From contig NC_135141.1 in assembly GCF_051014445.1 (NCBI RefSeq), positions 6,572,001 to 6,636,000 of the forward strand: a DNA stretch of 64,000 nucleotides, in the 5' to 3' direction. Positions 42,783 to 52,628 of the stretch are shown piece after piece. Within the stretch, counting starts at the first letter, position 1. The number at the start of each line of letters is the position of its first letter. This DNA comes from Colletes latitarsis. Its lineage: Eukaryota; Arthropoda; Insecta; Hymenoptera; Colletidae. Below the pieces are notes generated by a model. It did not search any database, was not told the origin of the DNA, and saw only the letters and a program-made list of their open reading frames with translations. Position numbers and translations under genes: made by a program.

Positions 42783-43369
42783 TAGAAGAGGATTTTGGAT
42801 CATCCTCCACCTTTGTTTCGCACAGAGGTCGAGGGAATCTCCTTTGTTTCTCCGTGCTTCGTAAGCGCTTTAATCAGCGATTTGAGAACGGTACAATTTT
42901 TCCGGGGTTTCGCCCGCTTTAATTATCGGTTGGAAATTACCCATGTGAAGAAACAGACTTTTGGGCGTTGGTATCCTCGTGTATTATTCGACGGAATCTC
43001 AATCGAATAATTTGGGCGTATTGAACCGCGTCGATCAAAATTTCAATATTTCGATCGATAAGCGGTTCGCGTCGCACTGCTTGTACCGAACTCGTACTCG
43101 AACTCTAGCCAATAGCACTGGCCTCGGTACGGCTGTACTGAATATTGTACAGCATTACGACGAGGCGTGTGTTAAACATAATGCAAAGAGCAAAAAAAGT
43201 CCCTTTTTCTTGAGTCAATATAAAGTTAACACCCCTGCTGTTATGTACATAGTTATAACTATTGTAACAATTTCTGGTTATGTTGGCATCACTGTTTACT
43301 AATATGATCTTAGGAAATCCCCGTGTCTTGTTTCTATGGCAAAACAACAGAAGGAGATCCTATTTGTAT
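42783..43369. other. No gene supported
   Basis: A 113-codon plus frame (42961-43302) has no recognisable motif and is AT-biased with a hydrophobic C-terminus. I regard it as chance. The right part leads into the Tc1-like fragment. Confidence 0.35.
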
Positions 43370-43485
43370 AATCTCGAAATGGGTAAACAAACAACTGTTG
43401 AAGAGCATCAAATAATAATCGAAATGCATATAAATAGACAGTCCTTAAGAGAAATTGCTAAAGTTGTGCAAAGAAGCCATGTGGC
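43370..43485 (+). pseudogene. Tc1-like transposase N-terminal HTH fragment
   Basis: From the ATG at 43379, MGKQTTVEEHQIIIEMHINR, QSLREIAKVVQRSHVAV is a typical first paired-like helix-turn-helix of Tc1 transposases and resembles the start of the 63.4-kb copy. The second gypsy family LTR begins at 43486, directly after the HTH. The remainder of the transposase is not found beyond the gypsy element. Confidence 0.75.
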
Positions 43486-44752
43486 TGTTACGTATGTCGA
43501 ACGTTTCGTTCCTCAAATTTTTCTTGCCACTTGCGTGCATTAGGAAATCGCCCTGCTACTTATCTAACCTTTGAAATGGGGGTCACTTCCGTCGCGATGC
43601 AGCAGCCCGTTAATTAATACAATTCGGAGAATAGAGCAGCTCGTTAATTAATACAATTCGGAGAATAGTGCACACGGTTATTTCTAACGTACTTTTGAAT
43701 CCGCCCCACAAAGATTTTTTGGTATATAAACCCCGTGATTTCATTACTCGGGGGATCATAATCGTACCGTCACGCTTAGTGTCAACTCCACGACTCTCGT
43801 TACGCGTATACGATTTTTGTTAGTCAGTTGTATTTGTGAGATCGGGCTACAGTTCCCTGTCGTATCAATATTATACCATATAGAATCCGTGAACCGGCAT
43901 AAATTCTATTGCGGCCATTACTTTTAACTGACATACTCCCGCATCGCCAGTGCGTCAACACCGCGCAAGATCTTTTTAGGTAAATATAATCATTCTTTGA
44001 TCGCGACACAAGATACACGAAACAATTGTATTTTATTTGTTGATTTAAGAATATATCTACTTGTATTATCAAATCAAAGTTACCCAACTTCCTTAACCCA
44101 TAATTATATAAAGCGGTTATCATTAGTTAAACGTTCCCATAATAATATAACCTTACCGCTCGGGTTATATTATATTTAATAATTCATAGTTACGAGTTCA
44201 ATTAACACATCCCCAAATCCAAATACAACTTCTTACAACCTAGTGGCTCCTCGATTACGCATCGAGTTCGTCCACGCAATCTATTACCATCCTAGCGGCT
44301 CCCTGATTACGCATCAGGTTCGTCCGCATCCTACAGCTCCCTGATTACGCATCAGGTTCGTCTGTGATTTATCCAACCTCCCAGCAGCTCCTCGATTTCG
44401 CATCGAGTTCGTCTGCGTTTCTTCCAACCTCCTAGCAGCTCCCCGATTTCGCATTGGGTTCGTCTGCGTCGTTATCAACAATTCTAGTGACTCCTCGATT
44501 TCGCATCGGGTTCGTTCACGACGTTTCACCCTCCTACGGCGCCCTGGTTTCGCACCAGGTTCGTCCGTACGTGATTCCATCCCAGAGGCTCCCTGATTTC
44601 GCATCAGGTTCGTCCTCGTTATCAACTATCCTAGCGGCTCCCCGATTTCGCATTGGGTTCGTCCGTGCACCTAACTAACAAATTGATACCATATTCCATA
44701 CTCTCTCTCGCACTCGCAGGCCACGCGCGCTGCACGGCCCTGGCTCGTAACA
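43486..44752 (+). repeat. 5' LTR of the second gypsy element
   Basis: TGTTACGTATG to GCTCGTAACA, 1267 bp; its ends are a short inverted repeat (TGTTACG/CGTAACA). It carries two 34-bp units (43601-43668), the TATA box (43723-43730) and nine palindrome units (44240-44670). It is very similar to the solo LTR at 1535-2827. Confidence 0.94.
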
Positions 44753-44757
44753 GAAAC

Positions 44758-44775
44758 TGGTGACAGCGGTGGGAT
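44758..44775 (+). promoter_or_regulatory. tRNA primer-binding site of the second gypsy element
   Basis: TGGTGACAGCGGTGGGAT begins five bases after the LTR. It differs by one base (A for G) from what I remember of the complement of an insect tRNA-Leu 3' end. Confidence 0.75.
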
Positions 44776-44986
44776 TTAACTATTTTAGAATCGCTACGTA
44801 ATTTTTGGGTTTCTTGAGAAGTTGAAATTTCTCTTATTGAATTTAGACGATATACTGGTTTTCGCTAGTTAAGTCAACCAGTTAACTCTTGTTAAGAATA
44901 TACTAGCTTTCGCTAGTTAATACACATTGTCAATTGGATTTAAATATACTAGTTTTCTCTAGTTGAATTAAAATAAATTATTAAAA

Positions 44987-46180
44987 ATGACAAGTTCTCA
45001 AGCAAATATTTCGTCGAACGATATTATGAACTTGACATTATCGCTTGCAAATTCAATGTCACTTTTGACACAAAAGACATGCATACAGAACGTTACATCG
45101 ACGATACCGACTTTCGACGGAGAAACTCCATCTTTATCGCGTTTTGCACAAAGTGTGGAGGATGGGTTAACATTGATACCTGAGGGTTCGGAAGCCGATT
45201 ATCTGGCGATTGTTCTGACTAAACTCATAGGTCCCGCACGAAGGTGCACCTTAGAGCATAAATTCGTGAGTGTTAGCGAATTGATTAAACATTTAAAAAA
45301 GAGATTTGCGCCGGGAAATAGTTTGTCGTATTTCCAAGTAGACATCGCGAGTTTACGTATTCGCGAGGGTGAAAGTTTGCGACAGTACGTCGACAGGACT
45401 AGTCACCTGGTTTATTGCGCGCGCGGAGCCATTCGAGAAAGATACCGGGACAACGCCGAAGATTTCATCAAGGAGATGGAACGAGATATTTTGGAAAATT
45501 TCATCGAAGGCTTACCGGATCGTATTTCTTGGAAGGTGTCGGCACAATTTAGAGACATACGGACTCTTGAAGATGCTTACGACGCTGTGCTGCATATAGA
45601 CAAGAAACTAAGGAATCGAAGACAAATGCCCCGGAATGAATCACCTGCACGGTGGTCACGAAAGGATCGTAGAACCGAAAATTATCGCCACCGCGACAAT
45701 CAAGTGTCGTACCCTGGCTCGCCGAGTCGTTATGACCGAGGGCGGCATGCTAGAACATACGAAGGTCAAGAGGATCGAGAGGAACAACCACATGCGTCGG
45801 CATGGCCCGTGCGACAAAGGAGCCCCTCGATTTCCCCTTCGAGGCGTTCTTACGATTTTCCTAAGGATGAAGGAAATCATTATTCCATATTAAAAAATTC
45901 CGAAAGATATCGCGAACCGAGATTATATTGTTGGTATTGTGAAACTACGGGACACGACAGGAAATCCTGTAGGAAAAATCCGCGTAATCCAAAAAACCGA
46001 CGCGACTCGCGGGACTCGTCAGCCGAATCGAACGGGTTTTTAAACTTCAATCGCGCTCACCGTACCGGCGACACGATGAGCGGAATCGAAAATCGTCGTC
46101 AAAGAACAGTACACTTCGAAAACGACTCCTTATCAAAGAAACACCTGCTCCACGTCTCGAAATCAAAGTCCCAGAACTGA
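44987..46180 (+). CDS. gag: Gag polyprotein of the second gypsy element
   Basis: 397 residues, uninterrupted. The N-terminal half is a capsid-like helical domain (IPTFDGETPSLSRFAQSVED, then a KLIGPARRC segment and RLREGESL-type helices, about residues 40-210). An RS/RD-rich basic linker follows, then one CCHC knuckle at 315-328 (CWYCETTGHDRKSC), and a basic tail. It would assemble particles and bind the RNA genome. The ATG is the first after the leader, in an AT-rich context. A -1 frameshift site (46039-46045) lies before its stop. Confidence 0.9.
   Translation: MTSSQANISSNDIMNLTLSLANSMSLLTQKTCIQNVTSTIPTFDGETPSLSRFAQSVEDGLTLIPEGSEADYLAIVLTKLIGPARRCTLEHKFVSVSELIKHLKKRFAPGNSLSYFQVDIASLRIREGESLRQYVDRTSHLVYCARGAIRERYRDNAEDFIKEMERDILENFIEGLPDRISWKVSAQFRDIRTLEDAYDAVLHIDKKLRNRRQMPRNESPARWSRKDRRTENYRHRDNQVSYPGSPSRYDRGRHARTYEGQEDREEQPHASAWPVRQRSPSISPSRRSYDFPKDEGNHYSILKNSERYREPRLYCWYCETTGHDRKSCRKNPRNPKNRRDSRDSSAESNGFLNFNRAHRTGDTMSGIENRRQRTVHFENDSLSKKHLLHVSKSKSQN
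46039..46082 (+). promoter_or_regulatory. Candidate -1 ribosomal frameshift signal
   Basis: TTTAAAC at 46039-46045 is in the gag phase T-TTA-AAC, the canonical X-XXY-YYZ slippery form. Eight bases later CGCTCA (46054-46059) can pair with TGAGCG (46077-46082) across a 17-base loop that itself holds CCG...CGG. A -1 slip here would enter the open frame leading to protease and RT. The gag and pol frames overlap across this site. Confidence 0.7.
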
Positions 46181-47187
46181 AATTAGGAAAGGGAACCTTT
46201 TTAATCGATTGCGGTGCAGCCATCAACTTAGTACGTCTCGATGTTTTAGGAACAAAAGCAATAATAAATTCTCGCGAAGAAATAGAAATAACAGGATTAA
46301 CCACAACTCCAATTTACACATTAGGAACCACAATTCTCCATATTCACGATACACCCGCATTTTTCTATATAGTAACAACTCTTGCAATAGACGCTGATGG
46401 ACTCATCGGAAGCCCATTTTTAATGCAAGAGGGTGCCGAAATTTCTTATTATCATGGGACCATGGTATTAACGGACAAACCTATTAGACCATTACGTTTT
46501 TCAAACCACAAAGATTTGTTTTCATCTTTAAACTCGCAAACTCCGACTAAACACCGGCTCGAAGTTCGTACGATACAACAAATCGCGGTAAGAATAGCAA
46601 ACCCGACAGTAAAGGAAGGATATTTACCACGTATTAAAACTCACAATCAACTGTACATAGGAGAAGCGGCTGTAACAAATAATAGCGGAAAATGTCACGT
46701 CTTAGCAACGAACACCAGCAGCGAAGACTTCGACGTAGAAATAGAACCACAGATAATAGAACCGTACGATTTTCTAAGCACATCGGACGAAGACCTTTGC
46801 TCATATGCAGAACAGCCAATAAAATTCAGGACCACCGAAGACAGGATAGAAAAACTCGTAAATACACTAAATACCAATCATTTAAACAGGGAAGAACGAG
46901 CATCCGTCATTGATTTAATAAAAGAATTTCCAGACCGATTTTTTCTGCTTGGAGACAAATTAGGAAAAGCAGCCAATTTTAATCATTCGATTCACACCAT
47001 TGATGAAATACCAGTAAACACAAGACAATATCGATATCCGCCTGTGCATCAGGACGAAACACAAAAACAGGTTAGCGCATTATTATCACAAGGCATAATT
47101 ACCCGTCAAAATCACCCTACAACTCACCTTTATGGATCGTACCGAAGAAAGCTGACTCACAGGGAAACAAACGTTGGCGCATGGTAA
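46046..47187 (+). pseudogene. pol: pol part 1: protease and start of RT
   Basis: The -1 frame is open from before 46021. The protease has FLIDCGAAINLV, with Cys where Thr or Ser is usual in D(T/S)G (46207-46215), and a later DGLIGSPFL flap/dimer block. The RT N-terminal region follows (VNTRQYRYPPVHQDE, LLSQGIITRQNHP). A one-base loss near 47125 shifts the frame, so the tracked ORF ends at 47187 in meaningless sequence. Without that change RT would continue into the next feature. Confidence 0.85.
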
Positions 47188-47888
47188 TAGACTTTCGCGC
47201 ATTAAATGAAAAAACAATCTCCGACAAATATCCATTACCACAAATCACAGAAATTTTGGACCGATTAGGAGGAGCAAAATATTTTTCCATTTTTGATCTC
47301 GCCAGTGGATTTCACCAGATAGAAATGAATCCAAGGGATAAGCAAAAAACAGCATTCACCACACCGCATGAACATTACGAATTTTCAAGAATGCCTTTTG
47401 GCTTAAAGAACGCTCCACCTACATTTCAACGCCTCATGCATCAAGTTCTCACCGGATTACAAGGAACAGACCTCTTCGTTTACCTGGACGACATTGCCGT
47501 TTACGCTTCATCATTGCAAGAACATAATATCAAAGTTAAGAAATTATTGAACCGCCTTCGGGAACAGGGTTTAACCCTTCAAACTGACAAATGCGAATTT
47601 CTACGCAAAGAAGTGGCATATTTAGGACACATAATTTCCGAAAAGGGGGTAAGACCGGATCCAAGAAAATTAAAAGCTGTGCAAGACTTTCCCACACCGA
47701 AAACGCAGAAGAATATTCAACAATTTTTGGGCTTTGCAGGATACTACAGAAGATTTATACCAGATTTCACCGTGAAGTCAAAACCGTTAATCAATTTACT
47801 AGGAAAGGGCGTTAAATTTATATGGACAGAAGAACAAGATCCAAGTTTTAATCAATGCATCCGAATACGCCATAGGAGCTATAATTAG
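47181..47888 (+). pseudogene. pol: pol part 2: RT palm and thumb
   Basis: MVIDFRALNEKTISDKYPLP, FSIFDLASGFHQIEM with the first catalytic Asp, MPFGLKNAPPTFQRLM, and YLDDIAVY (from 47481) with the catalytic pair. The connection region FLGFAGYYRRFI and the start of RNase H (IWTEEQ) follow. Near 47840 a deletion removes the start of RNase H, including its first catalytic region, and the frame ends at 47888. Confidence 0.88.
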
Positions 47889-49902
47889 CCAGGGGGAAAT
47901 AGGAAAGGATTTACCAATAGCATATACATCTCGAAGCCTTAATAAACCTGAAAAGAATTATTCGGCAACAGAGAAGGAATGTCTCGCAATGGTTTACGCA
48001 GTAAAGTATTTCCGACCCTATATTTATGGAACAAAATTCACCCTTGTCACAGATCACCGTCCCTTAGTCTGGCTACATTCAGTTAAGGACCCGACCTCCA
48101 GGCTAATAAAATGGAAATTACGACTTTCAGAATACGAGTATCAGGTTATCCACAAGTGTGGAAAAACGAACATGAACGCGGACGCGTTATCGCGCAACCC
48201 TCCGTCAGTCTGTCTACCGCTCATTCCACGGGAGTCAAAGGACGATCCCGACTTTCGGGCTCAAGTACCACCGACTACCGATAAGCAATTCATAGGTCAC
48301 CGTATACAACAGTTACGTCGAGATAGGGAAAACCGACCCAAATACCGGGAGGCTAGTAGTAGCTCGGACGAAGAACAAGGCCCCTCTTATGGAAAAATTC
48401 AACACTCGCCGATAATAGCTAGACACCGAACTCTACCCAGCTTATCGCACGAAGTAACATTGCCAGACGAATCTCAGGAAATCATAAACAACTTACTGCC
48501 AGCAGCAAACTCTACAAGGAACACACTACCGGAGGAAGATAACAATTTACCCGATGACCTAATGTCCTTTGAAGAACCACTTGAAATTACCAATAATGAA
48601 AATACAATTATGGAAAATCCTCGTAAAAATGTATTCAGTACTCCACAGGTAACACCGCATGTTACAGACGAAATTTTACAACCAGCCATAATTCATCCAC
48701 CTGCAAGGGTTGTAACCGAAACAAGTGCAGAACGGCTACCTGACGCCTTTGACCGCACGCCTGACCCTTACCTACCATACGCGTCCGACACAGATGTTTT
48801 AACCGACGAAAACGAGCACCGATACACTGAGTCAAAACAATCTTATAAAATAACTGTTTCTTCGAACACCCTCGCTGCGGAAAACGGACATTACGCGCAC
48901 TTCATATCAGCAGATTGCAACCTAATATCCACCATAGGAAAAGTATTACTGGACACCGAAATAATTAATAAACCGGATCTTTTGGCAGCGCAACCGAAAA
49001 AGGGACACGTATTGACTTCAGACAATGGATTGTTTAAAACCTTCAGTATAGTAATTTCTGACAATTTTTACGACAATATTACGGCAAAAGATGTATCCCA
49101 TGGGTTAAAGACTCTCAGACATACCCTGGACCAAAATCAAATAAATTCCTTTCGAATATCTGTAACAGGGGATTTACACAAATTACCAGCTAACAAATTT
49201 TACAAAATATTAGAAGAAGTTTTTACCGAAACAGATCAACAAATTATTCTATGCAGCTGTGCTATCACCACACCGTCTGAATCGGATAGATTGGACATAA
49301 TTCGCGAAGCCCATGATAGTTTAATTGGAGGGCATAAAGGGGTAACAAAAACATACAAACGCATTCAATCAAAATTCCATTGGCCAAAAATGCGCAACGA
49401 AATTCAAGAGTACATCAGGACATGCCAAAGTTGCCAAGAACAAAAATTAGTTCGAGCAAAGACTCGCCAACTCATGTTAATTACCGACACACCTCTGGAC
49501 GCGTTTGACAAAATATCCCTGGACACCGTGGGACCTCTTCCAATCACGCCTAATGGAAATAGACATATCCTTACCATACAGGACAATCTGACGAAATACT
49601 GCGTGGCAGTTGCAATACCTAATATTCGAGCCGCGACCATTGCAGATGCCTTCGCACGACACTTTATCGCAATCTACGGTACACCTCGCGCAATACTAAC
49701 AGATAAAGGAACTAGTTTCATTGGAAATTTAATGACGAATTTGGCAGAAATATTTAAAATCAAACAAATAACGACTTCCGGATACAGACCACAAACTAAT
49801 GGATCATTGGAAAGAAGTCACATCGTGCTCACTGAATACCTCAAACATTACATGGATAACTACGAAGATTGGGATTTATTAATTCCTTTTGCAATGTTCT
49901 GA
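47850..49902 (+). pseudogene. pol: pol part 3: RNase H end, macro-like insert, integrase
   Basis: After the deletion the frame gives ASEYAIGAIISQGE, SATEKECLAMVYAVKYFRPY and VTDHRPLVWLHS of RNase H, ending NADALSRNPP. A ~210-residue acidic, serine/proline-rich linker follows (48196-48840). A macro-domain-like fold segment comes next (48847-49268), then the integrase HHCC finger (HDSLIGGHKG...CQSCQEQK, 49310-49450). The integrase core has KISLDTVGPL (Asp), ILTDKGTSF (Asp) and TNGSLERSH (Glu). TGA at 49900-49902 ends the frame; coding resumes in frame to 50098 (YNTSVHEATNFTPYELIFGK). The linker plus macro-like segment is unusual for gypsy Pol. Confidence 0.85.
48847..49268 (+). other. Macro-domain-like segment in gypsy Pol
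   Basis: The translated segment has the block order of TARG1/ALC1-type macro domains: AHFISADCNL (compare AHC-I-S-x-D-C), a degenerate glycine loop, LLAAQPKKGHVLT, a hydrophobic strand FSIVISDNFYD, a helix LKTLRHTLDQNQIN, and the closing helix-strand KFYKILEEVFTETDQQIILC. In TARG1-like proteins a catalytic Lys follows the I-T position and an Asp follows the GxGL motif; here they align with Asp and His by eye. Enzymatic removal of ADP-ribose is therefore unlikely, while ligand binding is possible. Confidence 0.6.
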
Positions 49903-50098
49903 TATAACACATCCGTTCACGAAGCAACAAATTTCACACCATACGAGTTAATTTTTGGAAAAGTAGCTCGAGAACCCAGTTCCTTCCCAGATAAAGAGAA
50001 ATTAAAATCATATGGAGATTATTTAAAAGACTTGATTTCACACATAACTACAATCCATAACATTACTTCGAAGAGGCCGAATATCCCGGATCAGTAAC

Positions 50099-50391
50099 GC
50101 GGAAGACGGAGTCGTTGCCGATCTCCACCTGGACCGACTACCGGGGCAGCCACCTGTGAACGTAGCCGAGCACTGGTGGGAGGTGGGCTACGTCGTGCCC
50201 AAGGTCTAAACCCAGAACACAACGCACCAGTATTGATAAGTACACGCCACAACATGATACTACACACCCCGACACATTTAGCTTTCAATTATTCTACTTT
50301 TCGCGACTTTTATTATTTTCTTTTGTAAATAAGTAACAGGGCGCTTTCCGTCTAATATGAAAGCATCACGCATAACGCGATGTTTCATCTT
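50099..50391 (+). other. 3' internal region of the second gypsy element, no gene seen
   Basis: The integrase C-terminal domain is missing. A GC-richer patch (50095-50215) resembles neither pol nor LTR; AT-rich sequence then leads to the polypurine tract. Confidence 0.5.
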
Positions 50392-50407
50392 GGGGGGGGG
50401 GGGGAGA
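50392..50407 (+). promoter_or_regulatory. Polypurine tract of the second gypsy element
   Basis: Thirteen G followed by AGA, directly before the TGTTACG start of the 3' LTR at 50408. Confidence 0.8.
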
Positions 50408-50503
50408 TGTTACGTATGTCGAACGTTTCGTTCCTCAAATTTTTCTTGCCACTTGCGTGCATTAGGAAATCGCCCTGCTACTTATCTAACCTTTGAAATG
50501 GGG
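50408..50503 (+). repeat. Truncated 3' LTR
   Basis: Matches the first 96 bases of the 5' LTR exactly or nearly so, then stops inside the G run after CTTTGAAATG, where R2-type coding sequence begins. The remaining ~1.17 kb is absent from this location. Confidence 0.9.
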
Positions 50504-52626
50504 CAATCGAATCCGTGGTCCGTCAAGCCGTGGAGTCGAGAGCCGGGTACGAGAGGGCGGGCTTTAAGGTAGCAGCCCTGGCTTACGTGGATGATATCGC
50601 ATTGATCGCGACGTCCCCCGAGAGCATGAGAGGGCTATTGGTTGCACAAGAGGCCACGGCTCGGAGTTTGGGCCTCGTGTTCAACCTGGGGAAGTGCGCG
50701 ACGCTGCACGTCCTTGGAAGCGACGCGGTGGCCCGGACCGAGTTTGGCCTCAACGAGGGACTCGTTCCAGCGCTCGGAGACGGAGACGCGTACGAACACC
50801 TGGGCATTCCCACCGGGGTTCGGATCGACCAGACGCCCTACTCCACGATCCGGGATGTGCTGAGGAACCTGGGGGCGGTGGATCGTTCCCTGCTAGCTCC
50901 GTGGCAGAAGGTGGAAACCTTAAGATCGGTTATAATTCCACGGGTGGATTTCCTGCTACGGGGCGCCAGCGTGAGGAATACGGCACTGGCGGAGGTAGAC
51001 AAGGCTGTTAGGCGCGTGGTCAAGGGATGGCTCAATTTGGCACAGCGGGCCAGCGCGGAGGTAGTTCACATTCCCCCTTCGTGGGGAGGATGCGGACTCC
51101 TCCCGCTGGCTGACCTGGCTGATGTAACGAACGTGGCCCATGCATTCAGGCTTCTGAACGCGCGGGACCCGGTCGTTGCATTACTGGCAAGGGCGTCCCT
51201 TGATACAGCGGCGCGGAACAAGCTGCGTCGGCCTCCGACAGAGGGGGACCTCGCGGAGTACGTGTCGGGTCGTTTGACCGGGGACTTCGCGTGGTCAACC
51301 AGCGGATGTGCCTCATTCTGGTCGCGGGTGCGGTCCGTCGCGCTCAGGTCTGCAGCGCGTTTCGATTTTCGGTGGAAGTGGGACGATGGTCGGGCCGAGC
51401 TCTCGGTGGAGATCGCCTCGCGGGGCGAGCCGGTCGTCGTGTCACCAGGAGCGAAGGCGGAGATAATCCGCCGGATGAGGGCGGCAGTGGCTGAGCACTA
51501 CAGAACGACACTGGTCCGGAAACCAGACCAGGGGAAGGTTTTCGGCGTGACCTCCCGCCATGCGGTGAGCAATCACTTCATGCGTGCGGGGTCATTTACT
51601 CGCTTCGCCGACTGATGCTTTATCCATCGCGCGCGCCTTGATGTCCTCCCACTCAATGGAGCAATCCGTTGGGGGGAGGGCGATAAATGATGTCGGCGGT
51701 GCGGGTTTAAGCTCGAGAGCCTTCCTCACGTGCTCGGGCACTGCGGCGTTCACTCGGCGGCTCGCCAGCTCCGACACCACGGCTTGGTTCGCAGGCTTGC
51801 GAGGGCGACCCGTCTTCCGGTCGACCTCCGGGTTGACCGACGTGTCCCGGGTGTCCCCGACGAACTGGCGGCCTTGCGTCACGACTATGAGCCGCCACGG
51901 ACCGTCCACCTGGTCGATGTGGTCGTGCCATTTGAGAACACCTTAATGGCCTTCGAAGACGCCAAGGCGGAGAAACTGCGAAAATACGCGCCTATAGCAT
52001 GTGCCCTCCGCCGGCGCGGCTACACCGTCCACGTGGACGCATTCATCGTCGGGGTCCTGGGCGCCTGGTACCCGGACAACGAGTCCCTCCTGAAAACGCT
52101 GCGCGTCTCACGGATCTACGCGAGGACCATGAGACGGCTCATGGTATCCGAAACCATAGCCTGGTCGAGGGACATCTACGTGGAGGACATTTCCGGGATT
52201 CGGCAGTACGCTGCCCCAACCGCGGCGCCTGAAGCCAACGAGGACACGGCGGCGCCGACAAGAATGACCAATTTCCAAGAGAACCGAGCGGGACGAGGGG
52301 CCGGAATGAATAACATCACCGGACTGCCCCGTGCTCAAGAGGACGAATAGCAGGCATTCTCTGTAACCCTGTCCTTTCTTTCCTTCTAATCGCTTATTCT
52401 CAATTCATTCTTACTGCTTCTCTCTATTACGTATTATTGCGGCCCTATACACCGACGAACTGTTATATTTTATACCTTTTGTTCTTTTTCTTTGTTGCTT
52501 CGATACTGTTGTGCTTATCTATTTATTTTACCTTTTTTTTATATTTTCTTGTTTTTTTATTTATTTATTTATTTATATAGATATTTATTTATTTATTAGA
52601 TATAATACTGTTGCTTACATTTTATA
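50504..52626 (+). mobile_element. 5'-truncated R2-type (RLE) non-LTR retrotransposon
   Basis: Starts inside the RT domain and runs to the end of the ORF and an AT-rich 3' region with ATTT tracts (52350-52626). 5' truncation is usual for non-LTR elements. The coding sequence is GC-rich (third-position bias), unlike the gypsy element before it. The DUF4817-type transposon begins at 52629 right after it. Confidence 0.82.
50515..52350 (+). pseudogene. R2-type RT and restriction-like endonuclease, two in-frame TGA
   Basis: One frame runs the whole length, interrupted only by TGA at 51613-51615 and at about 51688-51690. The RT part shows ALAYVDDIALIATSPE (catalytic pair), GLVFNLGKCATLHV, YEHLGIPTG and a thumb. 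The C-terminal part has a CCHC finger, CRRCGFKL...H-x4-C (about 51691-51744), and a PD-(D/E)xK nuclease: VPDELAALRHDYEPPRTVHL then VDVVVPFEN...AKAEKLRKY with PD, D and K. These are hallmarks of the R2 superclade, whose endonuclease nicks the target DNA for target-primed reverse transcription. There is no real start codon because the 5' part is missing. Confidence 0.85.
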
Positions 52627-52628
52627 TA

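Larger units (their letters stand above)
43486..50503 (+). mobile_element. Second Ty3/gypsy element (long LTR), 3' LTR truncated
   Basis: Contains a full 5' LTR (43486-44752), primer-binding site, gag, pol in the -1 frame, a polypurine tract and the first ~96 bases of the 3' LTR. No envelope gene. Pol has a frameshift near 47125, a deletion in RNase H near 47840, a stop at 49900-49902 and loss of the integrase C-terminus. The 3' LTR ends abruptly at an R2-type element. The 5' side interrupts a Tc1-like gene. No target duplication can be checked because the 3' end is lost. Confidence 0.92.

Noticed and set aside
42961..43302. 113-codon plus ORF
   Set aside because: No motif, AT-driven composition, no homolog in the window.
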